Source of the DNA: G963663315 sp963663315
GTDB lineage: Bacteria > Pseudomonadota > Gammaproteobacteria > Arenicellales > Poriferihabitantaceae
Assembly: GCA_963663315.1 (NCBI GenBank)
Contig: OY760176.1
Span: forward strand, 186,001 to 250,000
Direction of reading: 5' to 3'
DNA length: 64,000 bases
Shown piece after piece: positions 34,795 to 42,878 of this stretch. The notes beneath the pieces were generated by a model that ran no database searches, was not told the DNA's origin, and saw only the letters and a list, made by a program, of their open reading frames with translations. Numbering within the stretch: the stretch's first letter is position 1; each line of letters opens with the position of its first letter. Both the position numbers and the translations under genes were made by a program.

Positions 34795-35925
34795 ATGAAA
34801 TATCGAGCCATGATTTTGGCAGCTGCGCTAAGCGCGTTAGTTGCATGTGGCGGGGGTTCCGGAGGTTCTGGCGCGGTGATCGTGCCTGAGACTCCTGCAG
34901 ACTCTGATGCAGTTGTAGAGGCGCCCCCTCCCCCTATCGTGCCTGAGACTCCTGCAGACTCTGATGCAGTTGTAGAGGCGCCCCCTCCACCTATCGTGCC
35001 TGAGACTCCTGCAGACTCTGATGCAGTTGTAGAGGTGCTCCCTCCACCTCCACCTGTTGAGGATCGGAACGCAGCGATACTAGGGGGATTGCTTGCTTAC
35101 GACACGGAGTTGTACGAAGGACGTAGCCCGTTGCGTGGCTACACGATTTCCGGCGGCACCGTTCGGGATGACAATTCAGACACCTCGGACGACCCGGTCC
35201 AGGACACGACGGCCTCCATCATCAACGTGCCAGACTGGCGTGGTTCCAAGTGGGTTCGCACGTTAGGTGATAAACATGGAGACAGCGTACCAGGGGGCAT
35301 AAGGGACGAGTTTGTCATTTTTACCGACAAGGAGGACGCCTCGGACATGGATTACATGGACCTCGCGTACTGGATTCAGTACAAGCCGGCCGATTCTGTG
35401 CCTTTTGAAGACTTCCCCTTAATTAAGACAATTTCGGTTGGCAGTAAGCTGTTGCCGCCGGGTGCTGGCGCTCATGCCAACGGGAGCGCCACGTACTTGG
35501 GCCCTGCGATGGGACTGTACGCAAAGAAGGAGAGAGGGGTGTATCAGGAGTATGGGGAGTTTAGAGCACAGGCCGCGCTGAGTGCGAATTTTAATGCAAC
35601 GCCACCAGCTGACGCTGTAAATTGGAAGCCACCCATAGCCGTCAGCGGTACGATTTCCGGCTTCAGGGACGCGCAGGGCAACGTCATCGACAACTCATGG
35701 AAAGTGACGCTGCAGGAGCACCTGTACGATGGATCAACACTTAAATCCTACTGGTACCGCACCGGCGCTACCGCTGGCGGCAATAGCTACACGTTCAACT
35801 TCTTTGGCCCGGCTACCAAGGATGGCAATAATGATACCAACCCTGAATACATAGGCGGGTCATTCAGGGAGTCGTTTGGTAACGGGGCCGTGAGCGGAGC
35901 GTTCGCAGCCAAGAGGGAACCGTAA
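34795..35925 (+). CDS. Surface lipoprotein with TbpB-like C-terminal barrel (copy 1, intact)
   Basis: A 376-aa lipoprotein. The signal peptide is MKYRAMILAAALSALVAC with lipobox LVAC (Cys18), then a GGGSGGSG linker, three 19-residue Pro/Asp/Glu-rich repeats (about residues 29-85) and a globular part. The end GGSFRESFGNGAVSGAFAAKREP matches the closing strands of the transferrin-binding-protein-like beta-barrel domain used by surface lipoproteins. DEFVIFTDKEDASDMDYMDLAYW is highly conserved among the three local copies. It is probably anchored at the cell surface and binds a metal-, haem- or host-derived ligand, but no partner receptor is nearby. The first and only intact copy of a tandem array. 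Confidence 0.75.
   Translation: MKYRAMILAAALSALVACGGGSGGSGAVIVPETPADSDAVVEAPPPPIVPETPADSDAVVEAPPPPIVPETPADSDAVVEVLPPPPPVEDRNAAILGGLLAYDTELYEGRSPLRGYTISGGTVRDDNSDTSDDPVQDTTASIINVPDWRGSKWVRTLGDKHGDSVPGGIRDEFVIFTDKEDASDMDYMDLAYWIQYKPADSVPFEDFPLIKTISVGSKLLPPGAGAHANGSATYLGPAMGLYAKKERGVYQEYGEFRAQAALSANFNATPPADAVNWKPPIAVSGTISGFRDAQGNVIDNSWKVTLQEHLYDGSTLKSYWYRTGATAGGNSYTFNFFGPATKDGNNDTNPEYIGGSFRESFGNGAVSGAFAAKREP
34879..35049 (+). repeat. Three tandem 57-bp repeats inside lipoprotein copy 1
   Basis: Units begin at 34879, 34936 and 34993 and encode IVPETPADSDAVVEAPPPP-type 19-residue blocks. Units one and two are nearly identical; the third drifts at its end. They form the flexible stalk between the lipid anchor and the barrel. 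Copies 2 and 3 carry a different stalk made of VDVTPPP heptads. Confidence 0.9.
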
Positions 35926-36384
35926 AGCTCGAGACTCTTGATCAGTCCCCACTGACTGGTCCAGTTTCAATGTTAGTGCATTGACGGTTTCTCCCCGGGG
36001 GTCGGCTCTGGGGGCAAGAGGGCCATATATCGGCAATATTCACTATATCCGCACTTAATAGATGCGATTATGCACACACATTTCACTAAACTTTACATAG
36101 AATTGCAATTGGTTCCAGTGGAAGTGCAGTGCGTACTGCAGCACTGATCACAGGTTGATACAGACAAGAACAAGTTCACCATAAAGAGAAGATAGACAAG
36201 TGAGCACCTCGAATAACTTTGAAATTGTTAGACGCACTACGCCTGTGATAAAAGGAACCGATATCGGCTCATGTTGTACACCAGGTTGTTCAGCGTCCTG
36301 CTGCCAGCTCCTCGGCTCGTGGTCCTCGTCCGACAGGCCATAAAGACTGGCCAATGCCAGCATCTTTTTAGAGACAATCCAACC
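35926..36384 (+). repeat. Intergenic region upstream of lipoprotein copy 2
   Basis: Bases 35996-36384 are the second copy of the 390-bp upstream repeat described at 34406. Bases 35926-35995 are unique and hold no gene I can see. The TGCAGT-N4-ACTGCA element is at 36125-36140. Confidence 0.85.
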
Positions 36385-37450
36385 ATGAAATATCGAGCCA
36401 TGATTTTGGCAGCTTCGCTAAGCGCGTTAGTTGCATGTGGCGGGGGTTCTGGAGGTTCTGGCGCGGTGATCGTGCCTGAGATTCCTGTGACTCCTGCAAA
36501 AGACCCTGATACCAGTTGTAGACGTGACTCCTCCCCCTGTTGACGTGACCCCTCCTCCTGTTGACGTGACTCCTCCTCCCCCCCCTGTTGAGGATCCGAA
36601 CGCAAGCGATACTAGGGGTACGGCTTGCTTACGCGCACGGCGGATAAGTACGCCGGACGTCCCGTTGGATGGCTACATGTTTTCTGGCTACACCGTTCGG
36701 GTCCAACTTCAGACACCTCGGACGACCCGGTCCGGGACACGACGGCCTCCATCATCAACGTGCCAGGCTGGTCTGGTTCCAAGTGGGTTCGCAAAGAAAT
36801 TCTCGGCATTACCAGGGGGCCTAAGGGACGAGTTTGTCATTTTTACCGACAAGGAGGACGCCTCGGACATGGATTACATGAACCTCGCGTACTGGATTCG
36901 GTACATACCGGCCGATGCTGTGCCTTTTGAAGGCATACACCTGATTACGACAATTTCGGTTGGCAGTACGCTGTTGCCGCCGAGTGTTGGCGATCTCGTC
37001 AACGGGAGCGCCACGTACTCGGGCCCTGCGATGGGACTGTACGCAAAGAAGGAGAGAGGGGTGTATCAGGAGCATGGGGAGTTTAGAGCACAGGCCGCGC
37101 TGAGTGTGGATTTTGATGCACCGCCACCAGCGCCCCCTTTGATTTGGAAGCCACCCATATCCGTCAGCGGTACGATTTCCAACTTCAGGGACGCGCAGGA
37201 CAACGTCATCGACAACTCATGGAAAGTGACGCTGCAGGAGCACCTGTACGATGGATCAAAACTTGAAAACGACCAGTACCAAGAAGAAGGCACTACCGCT
37301 GGCGGCAAACCCTACACGTTCAACTTCTTTGGCCCGGCTACCGCGGATGTCAGGGGTGATACCAACCCTGAATACATAGGCGGGTCATTTAATGAGTCGT
37401 TTGGTAACGGGGCCGTGAGCGGAGCGTTCGCAGCCAAGAGGGAACCGTAA
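36385..37450 (+). pseudogene. Surface lipoprotein copy 2, frameshifted
   Basis: It starts like copy 1 (MKYRAMILAASLSALVACGGG), but relative to copies 1 and 3 it carries several indels. There is an extra A near 36517 (GATACCAG versus GATCCAG), an extra A near 36604 (GCAAGCG versus GCAGCG), a compensating loss around 36645, and a lost base near 36700 that is restored before 36820. The signal-peptide frame therefore ends at 36543. The long downstream frame (36524-37450) has no signal peptide and a scrambled middle, although its last 200 residues are intact and end in GNGAVSGAFAAKREP. A run of eight C lies in the VDVTPPP stalk. Confidence 0.8.
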
Positions 37451-37580
37451 ACTTTGTATAGTATTACAACTGGTTTCAGTGGAAGTGCAGTGCGTACTGC
37501 AGTGCTGATCACAGGTTGATACAGACAAGGACAAGTTCACCATTTATACGAGATGCTTTTTATTTAGAGACAGTCCAACC

Positions 37581-38653
37581 ATGAATTATCGAGCCATGAT
37601 TTTGGCAGCTTCGCTAAGCGCGTTAGTTGCATGTGGCGGGGGTTCCGGAGGTTCTGGCGCGGTGATCGTGCCTGAGACTCCTGAGACTCCTGCAAAAGAC
37701 CCTGATCCAGTTGTAGACGTGACTCCTCCCCCTGTTGACGTGACCCCTCCTCCTGTTGACGTGACTCCTCCTCCCCCCCCTGTTGAGGATCCGAACGCAG
37801 CGATACTAGGGGAACGGCTTGCTGACCGCACGAAGTTGTACAACGGACGTAACACGTTGGTGGCCACATGATTGATGGCGGCGCCGTTCAGGATCCTACT
37901 CTTCCAGTCATCTCGTTCGAGGGGGGCCTGGACGAGACGGCCTCCACCATCGACGGCTGGCGTCGTTCCAGTTGGACTAGAACATTAGGTGATCTACATG
38001 GAAACAGCGCACCAGGGGGCTACAGGGACGAGTTTGTCATTTTTACCGACAGGGATGGCGCCTCGGACACGGATTACATGGACCTCGCGTACTGGATTCA
38101 GTACAGACCGGGCGATTCTGCGCTTTTTGAAAACTCCCCCGTAATTACGACAATTTCCATTGGCAGTACGCTGTTGGAGCCGGGTGTTGGCGCTCATGCC
38201 AACGGGAGCGCCACGTACTCGGGCCCTGCGATTGGGTTGTACGCAAAGAAGGAGAGAGGGGTGTATCATGAGCATGGGGAGTTTAGAGCACAGGCCGCGC
38301 TGAGGGCGAATTTTGATGCACCGCAACCAGTTCAACCAGCTGACGGTGCGCCTTGGAAGCCACCCATATCCGTCAGCGGTACGATTTCCGACTTCAAGGA
38401 TGCGCAGGGCAACGTCATCGACAACTCATGGAAAGTGACGCTGCAGGAGCAACTGTTCGATGGATCAAAATCTGGAGACGAGTACCAAGAAGGCACTACC
38501 GCTGGCGGCAAACCCTACACGTTCAACTTCTTTGGCCCGGCTACCGCGGATGTCAGGGGTAAAGTCAACCCTGAATACATAGGCGGGTCATTCAGTGAGT
38601 CGTTTAATAACGGGGCCGTGAGCGGAGCGTTCGCAGCCAAGAGGAAACCGTAA
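37581..38653 (+). pseudogene. Surface lipoprotein copy 3, single frameshift
   Basis: Frame one (37581-37871) encodes the signal peptide, lipobox LVAC, VDVTPPP stalk and AAILGERLADRTKLYNGRNTL. One base is missing near 37860 compared with copy 1, so it ends at TGA, which overlaps an ATG (ATGA) opening frame two (37868-38653) that encodes the rest of the barrel up to NNGAVSGAFAAKRKP. A C8 tract lies at 37783-37790 but is not the site of the shift. The upstream region is shortened to 130 bp. Either a pseudogene, or one base away from being functional. Confidence 0.8.
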
Positions 38654-38662
38654 AGTTCGATC

Positions 38663-38722
38663 GCCCAGTACTCCCACGAAGACCTCGGCCTCCCGGATCT
38701 CCCCGGCATATGGGACCGGTAG
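38663..38722 (-). mobile_element. IS21-type IstA transposase fragment
   Basis: The reverse strand just after lipoprotein copy 3 reads GEIREAEVFVGVLG within LPVPYAG..., matching the catalytic-core stretch of IstA transposases (typically D-x-x-TGEIREAxVFVAVLGAS). Only about 20 residues remain and no inverted repeats or IstB are present. It marks the boundary with the GC-rich gene downstream. Confidence 0.4.
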
Positions 38723-38766
38723 CCCCGGGTAGATCGCATCGATATCACCATTTCCTGAAATCGGGG

Positions 38767-38772
38767 TATAAT
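38767..38772 (+). promoter_or_regulatory. -10-like box (TATAAT) before the TPP enzyme
   Basis: A perfect TATAAT lies 6 bases before the ATG at 38779, which is too close for a normal leader unless the transcript is nearly leaderless or starts further downstream. No convincing -35 box is seen. Confidence 0.25.
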
Positions 38773-38897
38773 CCACTCATGAACGAACCATCAGCCCATG
38801 AACTGGCCCGGCGACAGGCGGGGATGGGGAGGACCGCGGTGGCTAGTTCCGCAGATCTGATCGCCAGGTCGTCCTTGGCACTCGGGCTGCCGGCGCC

Positions 38898-40472
38898 GTG
38901 GCCGCGGCCGGCTGCCGCTACGCATTCGGCATACCGGGCGGCGAAGTGCTGGCGATCATGGATGCACTCGAACGGGCTGGCATCAGGGTCGTGCTCGCCA
39001 AGCACGAGAATTGCGCCGGCTTCATGGGCGAAGGCGCCCATCACCGCGATTTCGCCCCGGCGATCCTGGTCGCGACGATCGGCCCGGGCATCGCCAACGC
39101 CGTAAACGTCATCGCCAATTGCTTCCAGGACCGCGTACCGATGGTGGTCCTGACAGCCTGCGTTTCCCCGGGCGAACAGCACAGCTACACCCACCAGGTG
39201 TTCGACCATGTCAGGCTGGTGGAACCGATCGCCAAGGCGGCGTTTCGCGTCGAGGACGGGATGGCCGCCATCCTCGCCGACAAGGCGGTCGCCATCGCGA
39301 CCGAAGGCCGGCCGGGCCCGGTGCTCCTCGACGTCCCGGTCGATGTGCAGACCCGGGAGCAGTCCGCACCGCCGCCGGTCCCGGTCGCGGCCACCGCGCC
39401 GATGGCGCCGGCCGCGGGCCCGGCGCTGGATACGGCCCGCGCGTGGCTCGCGGAAGCGCGACGGCCGCTCATGATCGTCGGACTGGATGTCCTGACGCAG
39501 CAAGCCGCCGGGCCTGTCGCGGCGTTCTGCCGCCGCTTCCGCGTGCCCCTGATCACGACCTACAAGGCGAAGGGGGTCCTGCCCGAAGACGATCCTCTCG
39601 CCCTCGGAGCCGCCGGGCTCAGCCCACGGGCCGACAAGTGTCTTCTGCCTCTGGTGGCGGCATCGGACTGCATCGTCCTCGCCGGGTACGATCCGATCGA
39701 GATGCGCGCAGGCTGGCGCAACCCCTGGCCGGAAGAGGCCCGCACGATCGATTTTCCGGCGGTCGTCGCTCATCATGGGATGCACCGGGCTTCCCTTGCG
39801 TTCCCGGGCGATGTTGGCGCCGGACTCGAGGCTCTGGGCAGAGGCGTGGCGCCGCGCGAAACCTGGCCGTCGAAAGAGCCAGCTTCCGCCAGGACGGCGC
39901 TTCGGGCGGATAGCCGCCTCGACGAGGACTGGGGCCCGGCGGCGGTCGTCGACGTTCTCCGCAGGTCGCTGCCCCGCGACGCCGTGGTCACAACCGACAG
40001 CGGCGCCCATCGGATCGTTCTCAGCCAGTTCTACGAATGCTACCGGCCGCGCGGCCTCCTGCAGTCTTCCGCGCTCTGCACGATGGGATGCGCGGTTCCC
40101 CTGGCCATCGGCCGCAAGCTGGCGGAGCCGGAACGCGCGGTCGTTGCGACCGTGGGCGACGCAGGCCTGGAGATGTTCCTGGGCGAGCTTGCCACCGTTC
40201 GCGACCTGAAGCTCGCCATCCCCATCGTCGTCTTCGTCGACACGCAGCTCGGCCTGATCGAGCTGAAGCAGCGCAGCTCACAACTTCCCGTTCTCGCCGT
40301 GAACTTCGGCGCCACCGATTTTGCCGCCGTCGCGAAAGCGCTCGGCGGCGAGGGCGTCCGGGTTGGCGACCGCGACACCCTTGCACGCGAGATCGGCGCG
40401 GCGCTCTCGCGTGAAACCTTCACGATCCTCGCCGCCGAGATCGGTCCGCGATCCTATGACGGGAGGATATGA
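38898..40472 (+). CDS. Thiamine-diphosphate-dependent enzyme (acetolactate synthase-like) with broken 5' end
   Basis: TPP enzyme with the PYR-PO-PP layout: CRYAFGIPGGEVLAIMDAL and the catalytic Glu in LAKHENCAGFMGEG at the N-terminus, RRPLMIVGLD at the start of the central domain, and the TPP-binding VGDAGLEMFLGEL ... FVDTQLGLI near residue 420. Only the GTG at 38898 opens this frame, leaving the protein about 25 residues short. A plausible missing start (ATG 38779, then TAVASSADLIARSS) lies in another frame, so a frameshift near 38870-38890 is likely. Codon use is extremely GC-rich at third positions, unlike all neighbours, which indicates recent transfer. The substrate is unknown; ComDE-, oxalyl-CoA- or acetolactate-type decarboxylation or ligation are options. 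Confidence 0.75.
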   Translation: MAAAGCRYAFGIPGGEVLAIMDALERAGIRVVLAKHENCAGFMGEGAHHRDFAPAILVATIGPGIANAVNVIANCFQDRVPMVVLTACVSPGEQHSYTHQVFDHVRLVEPIAKAAFRVEDGMAAILADKAVAIATEGRPGPVLLDVPVDVQTREQSAPPPVPVAATAPMAPAAGPALDTARAWLAEARRPLMIVGLDVLTQQAAGPVAAFCRRFRVPLITTYKAKGVLPEDDPLALGAAGLSPRADKCLLPLVAASDCIVLAGYDPIEMRAGWRNPWPEEARTIDFPAVVAHHGMHRASLAFPGDVGAGLEALGRGVAPRETWPSKEPASARTALRADSRLDEDWGPAAVVDVLRRSLPRDAVVTTDSGAHRIVLSQFYECYRPRGLLQSSALCTMGCAVPLAIGRKLAEPERAVVATVGDAGLEMFLGELATVRDLKLAIPIVVFVDTQLGLIELKQRSSQLPVLAVNFGATDFAAVAKALGGEGVRVGDRDTLAREIGAALSRETFTILAAEIGPRSYDGRI

Positions 40473-40514
40473 TGCTTATCGGGACAATCGCAATCCGGGA
40501 CGACGGCGACCGGT

Positions 40515-41720
40515 TCAATCGCCCGGCTGGACAGCTTCCAATCCATCTGCAATATCCTGTTTAATATCTTCTGTATCCTCCAGACCGATACTCAATCGGA
40601 TCAGGGAGTCGCTGATACCCGCCAGATCACGTTCGCGTTGAGTGATTCTGCAATGGGTGGTGCTGGCCGGATGGGTAATCGTGGTTTTGGTATCTCCCAG
40701 GTTTGCGGTAATGGAAATCCACCTGACATTGTCGATCATTCGCCATGCAGCTCCACGGTCGCCTTTAATTTCGAAAGATACCACCCCGCCATATCCGGAT
40801 TGCTGCTCAGAGGCCAGTTTGTGGTCCTGATGAGACTGAAGTCCGGGGTAGTACACTCGACTTACCGTGGGGTGCGATTCCAGCCAGGTCGCAATCTGTC
40901 TGGCATTTGCGCTGTGCTGTCTCATGCGCAAACTCAATGTTTCGAGCGCCGTTAGCATGACCCAGGCATTGAACGGGCTTAAACTGGCTCCGGAGGTACG
41001 CATGACTTTATACAGGGCATCTGCAATCTTATCGTCATTGACGACAATGGAGCCACCCATGCATCGCCCTTGTCCATCCAGATACTTGGTTGCAGAGTGA
41101 ATCACGATGTCCGCACCCAGACTCAATGGCTGTTGAAATACCGGGGTCAGGAATGTGTTGTCGACCGCGAGCAATACGTTATGGTGTCTGGCAATTTCAG
41201 ATAAATGCTTGATATCTGCGACCTCCAGAAGAGGATTCGAAGGCGTTTCAATAAGGAATAGGCGGGTATTTCGTTTTATGCTTTTCTCCCAGGCTGAATG
41301 GTCCTTGAGACCAACGTAGCTGGCCTCGATTCCGAATCGTGAGAAAATTGTTTTGAACAGGTTAATGGTTGAACCAAACACGTTTCTTGAAATAACAATA
41401 TGGTCTCCCTGATTCAGGACGCCAAGGGCCATTGTCATGATGGCGGCCATCCCGGTTGAGGTCGCAGTACAATGCAGTCCGTTTTCAAGTGCGCTGATTC
41501 TTTGTTGATATGCGCGTACTGTCGGGTTGGTAAATCTGGAGTAAATATTGCCTGGTTCGGTTTCGGCGAATCGTGCCGATGCCTGTGCAGCGCTTTCGAA
41601 TATAAAACTTGAAGTCAGGTAAATCGGATCACTGTGTTCCCCTTCGGGTCCACGTACCTGTCCTGACCGAACTGCAAGGGTTTCCAGTGCGTGGTCAGGG
41701 TCACGAATATAATTTTTCAT
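40515..41720 (-). CDS. metZ: O-succinylhomoserine sulfhydrylase
   Basis: Cys/Met-metabolism PLP enzyme (401 aa) that makes homocysteine from O-succinyl- or O-acetylhomoserine and sulfide. The Schiff-base Lys212 lies in IHSATKYLDGQGRCMGG. Other blocks are NIYSRFTNPTVRAYQQRI, VDNTFLTPVFQQPL and the C-terminal ANLGDTKTTITHPASTTH, RLSIGLEDTEDIKQDI. The GGQG-type motif (DGQGR) is typical of MetZ rather than MetB. The start at 41720 has AGGATG upstream. It is the last gene of the operon led by sulfite reductase and begins 4 bases after the rhodanese stop, placing sulfide incorporation next to sulfide production. Confidence 0.93.
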   Translation of the reverse strand: MKNYIRDPDHALETLAVRSGQVRGPEGEHSDPIYLTSSFIFESAAQASARFAETEPGNIYSRFTNPTVRAYQQRISALENGLHCTATSTGMAAIMTMALGVLNQGDHIVISRNVFGSTINLFKTIFSRFGIEASYVGLKDHSAWEKSIKRNTRLFLIETPSNPLLEVADIKHLSEIARHHNVLLAVDNTFLTPVFQQPLSLGADIVIHSATKYLDGQGRCMGGSIVVNDDKIADALYKVMRTSGASLSPFNAWVMLTALETLSLRMRQHSANARQIATWLESHPTVSRVYYPGLQSHQDHKLASEQQSGYGGVVSFEIKGDRGAAWRMIDNVRWISITANLGDTKTTITHPASTTHCRITQRERDLAGISDSLIRLSIGLEDTEDIKQDIADGLEAVQPGD

Positions 41721-41724
41721 GCCA

Positions 41725-42555
41725 TCATCCTGTAGAATTATTGCTTTCAACTGGAACCTCGCTCAGATTGCCCCATTCAGACCATGAACCTGCATAGGCA
41801 TGGACGTTTTTGTAACCTAAATGCTTGAGAACAATGTAGGTGTGGGAAGATCGGCGGTGTGTCTGGCAATAGGGAATAATTTCTTTTTCCGGCACCACTC
41901 CGAGACCATGGTAGGTCACTAACAGTTTATCTTCATCGAGTAGTTGATGGTTTCTGGCTGGGTCGGTGACTTCTATCCAGTCAAGGTTGACTGCGCCGGG
42001 TATATGTCCGCCCCGGGCCGCCAGCCGCATTTTTCCACTAAACTCCATGGCCGAACGTGAATCCAGTAAAACCACATTCGGATCATCCAGTTTCTCGATA
42101 ATCTGTTGTCTGGATCTGATCCCGTGGCTGCCCGTTTTCGCGTTGCAGATTGTCGGTGAAGGTGGATGATATAAAGAATTTGTGGGAAGTCCGGAATCCA
42201 CCCAGGCGTCATATCCTCCGTTCAGTAACGAGAAGTTCGGGCGCCCTGTTATATCCAGCGTCCACAGTAGTCGACAGGCCGCCGCACCTGCATCCTGATC
42301 ATAGGCAACGACATGCTTCTGATCTGACAACCCCAGCCATGAAAACAATGCTGAGAGTTTTTCTTCACCAGGGGGTAGCCCAAGTGCGGGCGGTTGCGCT
42401 TCGATCAAGCAGGCGTAATCCAGTAAAACCGCATCAGGCAGGTGTCCGGCGTCATATTCCTCCCGGCTGCGTACATCCACCAACAGGATTTCAGGGTCAC
42501 GATTTAATTGAAAGAGTGCGTCCGGATTGATGATGATGGGTATTGAATCAGTCAT
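41725..42555 (-). CDS. Sulfurtransferase (two-domain rhodanese)
   Basis: A 276-aa protein with two rhodanese domains. The first (EILLVDVRSREEYDAGHLPDAVLLD) lacks an active cysteine. The second (NVVLLDSRSAMEFSG ... GGHIPGAVNLDW) has Cys230 in IIPYCQTHRRSSHTY, the usual catalytic loop position. It moves sulfane sulfur from thiosulfate or a mercapto-acid to an acceptor. It overlaps the DUF934 gene by 4 bases and precedes metZ by 4 bases, all on one transcript. Confidence 0.9.
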   Translation of the reverse strand: MTDSIPIIINPDALFQLNRDPEILLVDVRSREEYDAGHLPDAVLLDYACLIEAQPPALGLPPGEEKLSALFSWLGLSDQKHVVAYDQDAGAAACRLLWTLDITGRPNFSLLNGGYDAWVDSGLPTNSLYHPPSPTICNAKTGSHGIRSRQQIIEKLDDPNVVLLDSRSAMEFSGKMRLAARGGHIPGAVNLDWIEVTDPARNHQLLDEDKLLVTYHGLGVVPEKEIIPYCQTHRRSSHTYIVLKHLGYKNVHAYAGSWSEWGNLSEVPVESNNSTG

Positions 42556-42878
42556 TTTTCAATCCTCAGGCTGGCAGTATGATAAGAATGGTCGTCGATT
42601 CCTCCCTGTTCCGGCAACGCTATCAGATTTGTCAGGTCAATGTCGTCGATTCCATCTGTACCGTTTTGCAATGGCAGATAGTGGTTAAATCCACAAAGCG
42701 CGAGGCTGTCAAGCTGGTCAGGAAGAAAATCTCCGGCGGCAATCAGGTCGCCGGGGTATCCGTCGATCCTGATTTGTTTGCCCAGACTGAAAATTCTGCC
42801 GTCATTGAAGTTGTCGGCGAAGATGATAATACGCCTTTGTTTGCCCGGACTTTCAATCCAGTTTACTGTTTCAAGCAT
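42552..42878 (-). CDS. DUF934 protein, sulfite reduction accessory (short form)
   Basis: A small protein of 108 aa. The core KQRRIIIFADNFNDGRIFSLGKQIR and GDLIAAGDFLPDQLDSLALCGFNHYL is the DUF934 signature, a family almost always encoded next to CysI-type sulfite reductase. Members are usually about 160 aa, with an N-terminal segment that is missing here. The start at 42878 has a strong GGGAGGTGG ribosome-binding site, so the short form seems real. Biochemical role not established. Confidence 0.8.
   Translation of the reverse strand: MLETVNWIESPGKQRRIIIFADNFNDGRIFSLGKQIRIDGYPGDLIAAGDFLPDQLDSLALCGFNHYLPLQNGTDGIDDIDLTNLIALPEQGGIDDHSYHTASLRIEK

Noticed and set aside
39011..39913. A 300-codon plus-strand frame within the TPP enzyme
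   Set aside because: It is a GC-driven shadow in another frame. The PYR/PP domain motifs are in the 38898-40472 frame.
38745..40010. Long open frame on the minus strand (421 codons)
   Set aside because: It lies antisense to the GC-rich TPP enzyme. Long antisense frames are expected in such GC-rich coding sequence, and the Arg/Gly/Asp-rich translation has no recognisable domain.
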